Positions 62,436-64,000 of a stretch of 64,000 bases of DNA are shown piece after piece. The stretch is from NCBI RefSeq assembly GCF_000233695.2, contig NZ_CM001488.1:1476202-1540201 (forward strand). Reading direction: 5' to 3'. The notes under the pieces are model-generated. The model did not search any database. It saw only the letters and a list, made by a program, of their open reading frames with translations, and was not told the origin of the DNA. Both the position numbers and the translations under genes were made by a program. The stretch is from Desulfobacter postgatei 2ac9 (GTDB lineage: Bacteria > Desulfobacterota > Desulfobacteria > Desulfobacterales > Desulfobacteraceae). How positions within the stretch are numbered: the first letter of the stretch is position 1; each line of letters opens with the position of its first letter.

Positions 62436-62708
62436 ATGATTTGTACAACTGTTAGAGAAGGTCAGGAGTGTGTTTTCATGACCGCCCAAGGCTGCAGCTA
62501 TAACGAAGGTTACTGCCTTCCGATTATTGATGAATGTAAAGGATGCCAGAAAAGTGCCGAGTTTCCCACCGGCGTTTACTGTACTGTCGCACCTGATCCG
62601 TCCCTGAAATGGAAAAACGGAACCTGCAACATGGCCACCCATGTTAAAACCGCTACCGAAACCAAAAAACAGAAACTTAACCCCATCAAGGCATCCAAAC
62701 GAAGATAG
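62436..62708 (+). CDS. PxxKW-type cysteine-rich small protein
   Basis: I start at the ATG at 62436 (MICTTVREGQEC) with AGGA about 9 bases upstream; the frame is open 13 codons earlier. The 90-residue protein has regularly placed cysteines (GQECVFMTAQGCSYNEGYC, DECKGCQKS, YCTVAPDPSLKW) and a PxxKW motif, a pattern found in small proteins of sulfate- and metal-reducing Deltaproteobacteria. A metal site is likely. The basic C-terminal tail (KKQKLNPIKASKRR) might bind nucleic acid. Function unknown. Confidence 0.78.
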   Translation: MICTTVREGQECVFMTAQGCSYNEGYCLPIIDECKGCQKSAEFPTGVYCTVAPDPSLKWKNGTCNMATHVKTATETKKQKLNPIKASKRR

Positions 62709-62848
62709 CACAGCCGATTCAATGTACGTAAAAACTCTGCAGTTTTCCTTGGACTTTCTTGAGGTCTGGCTGCAGGGTTTTTTCTTTTTTTAGGTGCCAC
62801 ATTCATCTTAATTGAATTTGGATAATACTTTAATATACAGGTTAAATC

Positions 62849-64000
62849 ATGAATCCCATTGCCCAGGAATTGAATAACACCATTAAGCAAGGCGCCCCCC
62901 ATGTATATGAAATGCTCTCTAACATGGGAAAAAAACTATTTTTCCCAAAAGGTATTTTAACCCAGAGCGCTGAGGCAAAGGAAAAAGCAAACAAGGTCAA
63001 CGCCACCATCGGTATCGCAAGGCAGGGCAGCTGCGTTTTAAGTCTTACTTGCGTGACCAAATACATCACAGAAATTGAACCGGATGATTACCTGCCCTAT
63101 GCTTCCTCATTCGGCTTGCCGGCACTGCGAAATAAATGGCTTAAGGAGATGTATGTTAAAAGTCCTTCACTTAAGGGAACTGTCGTCAGTCTGCCCATCG
63201 TCACATCCGGCATCACCCACGGTGTTTCCATATTCTCGGACATGTGGGTAAATGCCGATGATGTTATTGTTATGCCGGACATGTTATGGGGCAACTATAA
63301 CATGATCTTCTGTGTCCGCAATAGTGCCCGGTTTGTTACATACAAATCCTATGACGATGCATTGACCCGTTTTAATCTGGATGATTTTGAGCGTGTTATC
63401 AGGGAACAGGCTGCACTTAATGACAAGATTGTTACCATGCTGAATTTCCCTCACAACCCAACCGGGTATGCCCTGAACGAGAAGGAGGCTGACCGTGTTG
63501 CAGAAATTCTCATTGATGTGGCACAAAAGGGTACCAATGTGGTGGCAGCCTGTGATGACGCCTATTTTGGATTGTTTTTCGAACCGGAGACATTTAAACA
63601 GTCCTTGTTTGCTAAACTTGCCGGTAAAACGAATCGGCTTCTGGCTGTTAAGCTCGACGGGCCGACCAAGGAAGATTATGTAATGGGATTCAGAACCGGG
63701 TTTATCACTTACGGGGTTGCCGCAGATACCAACCTTGAAGGGGTATATGAAGTTTTAGAAAAAAAGACCGCCGGATGCATCCGGGGCAATATCTCAAACT
63801 GTTCCCATTTAAGTCAGACCATTCTCATCAAATCCATGGAAGATGAAAATTATAAGAATCTCAAACAGGAGAAATTTAACCTGCTCAAATCCCGGGCTAT
63901 GGCCATCAAAGAGGTGCTCAAAGATCCCAAATATGCAGACGGATTCGATGTTTATCCGTTTAATTCAGGATATTTCCTGTGCATTCGTGTTAAGGGTGTG
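62849..64000 (+). CDS. PLP-dependent aminotransferase class I/II, 3' truncated
   Basis: The ATG at 62849 opens a frame that stays open to the last base, giving 384 residues of a protein that runs beyond the window. Fold-type I features are visible: an early glycine-rich segment, VTSGITHGVSIFSDMW, LNFPHNPTGYALNEKE (substrate-carboxylate binding), AACDDAYFGLFFEPE with the Asp-x-Ala-Tyr that holds pyridine nitrogen, and the probable PLP lysine in KLDGPTKEDYVMGFRTGF. Its exact substrate is unknown. It resembles a poorly characterised group in anaerobes rather than AspC. Confidence 0.85.
   Translation, partial: MNPIAQELNNTIKQGAPHVYEMLSNMGKKLFFPKGILTQSAEAKEKANKVNATIGIARQGSCVLSLTCVTKYITEIEPDDYLPYASSFGLPALRNKWLKEMYVKSPSLKGTVVSLPIVTSGITHGVSIFSDMWVNADDVIVMPDMLWGNYNMIFCVRNSARFVTYKSYDDALTRFNLDDFERVIREQAALNDKIVTMLNFPHNPTGYALNEKEADRVAEILIDVAQKGTNVVAACDDAYFGLFFEPETFKQSLFAKLAGKTNRLLAVKLDGPTKEDYVMGFRTGFITYGVAADTNLEGVYEVLEKKTAGCIRGNISNCSHLSQTILIKSMEDENYKNLKQEKFNLLKSRAMAIKEVLKDPKYADGFDVYPFNSGYFLCIRVKGV

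Overview
The window reads as chromosome of a Gram-negative, anaerobic sulfate-reducing bacterium, most likely Desulfobacterota near Desulfobacteraceae. The markers are DsrC with both C-terminal cysteines (53936-54253), a siroheme-decarboxylase-type protein (53381-53851), an octahaem-type cytochrome c (26425-27495), a PxxKW cysteine-rich small protein, an R-2-hydroxyglutaryl-CoA dehydratase-activator-like giant protein, and outer-membrane genes (mlaEFD/A, kdsD). No rRNA, tRNA or CRISPR array was seen. Names rest on motifs read by eye; no database search was run. | Region 1 (1-20135, almost all minus strand) is the left arm of an unusual lipid/polyene-type biosynthetic cluster. In transcription order it holds a ketosynthase fused to a Cys-less ketosynthase-like domain, a radical SAM protein, a thioesterase, a DAK2-DegV-B12/radical-SAM fusion, an ACP, a FabZ-like dehydratase, an AT-rich insert (about 10.3-12.3 kb: TIGR04255-like gene plus a frameshifted partner), a lytic transglycosylase, a second ACP, a second radical SAM protein, a PKS-type double-hotdog dehydratase, PlsY, a GT25-type glycosyltransferase, an MMPL exporter fused to a methyltransferase, and a SPASM radical SAM protein. 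A partial beta-helix protein and an HD-GYP/kinase remnant lie at the left edge. | Region 2 (20136-27495) carries a TPR lipoprotein, RtcB with archease, an O-methyltransferase-like protein and the cytochrome. Region 3 (27840-36409, plus strand) is the right arm: AMP-ligase, three more ketosynthases, a PlsC-like acyltransferase, a second thioesterase, a small antisense membrane protein, a family 2 glycosyltransferase and an LpxL-like acyltransferase. My inference is that both arms build one unusual acyl chain. The AMP-ligase primes it, the ketosynthase set elongates it, the dehydratases and four radical SAM domains modify it, and it may be activated as an acyl-phosphate (DAK2+DegV) and placed on glycerol phosphate by PlsY and PlsC before MMPL-driven export. 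The product is unknown. | Region 4 (36458-50458) is envelope housekeeping: a WbpL/WbpV-like pair, MurA, ComEC, the activase giant and the MlaEFD-MlaA lipid transporter without MlaC. Region 5 (50459-52486) is a graveyard: REP-like palindromes around a deleted RAYT transposase, another transposase remnant, and a degenerate c-di-GMP-I riboswitch in front of a truncated secreted-protein gene. Region 6 (52487-64000) holds nitrilase, ahb-like, dsrC, miaA, an intact-looking IS66-family element with a DruA-like passenger and 8-bp target duplication inserted just upstream of a LpoA-like lipoprotein gene, then phosphofructokinase, KdsD, a small cysteine-rich protein and a partial aminotransferase.
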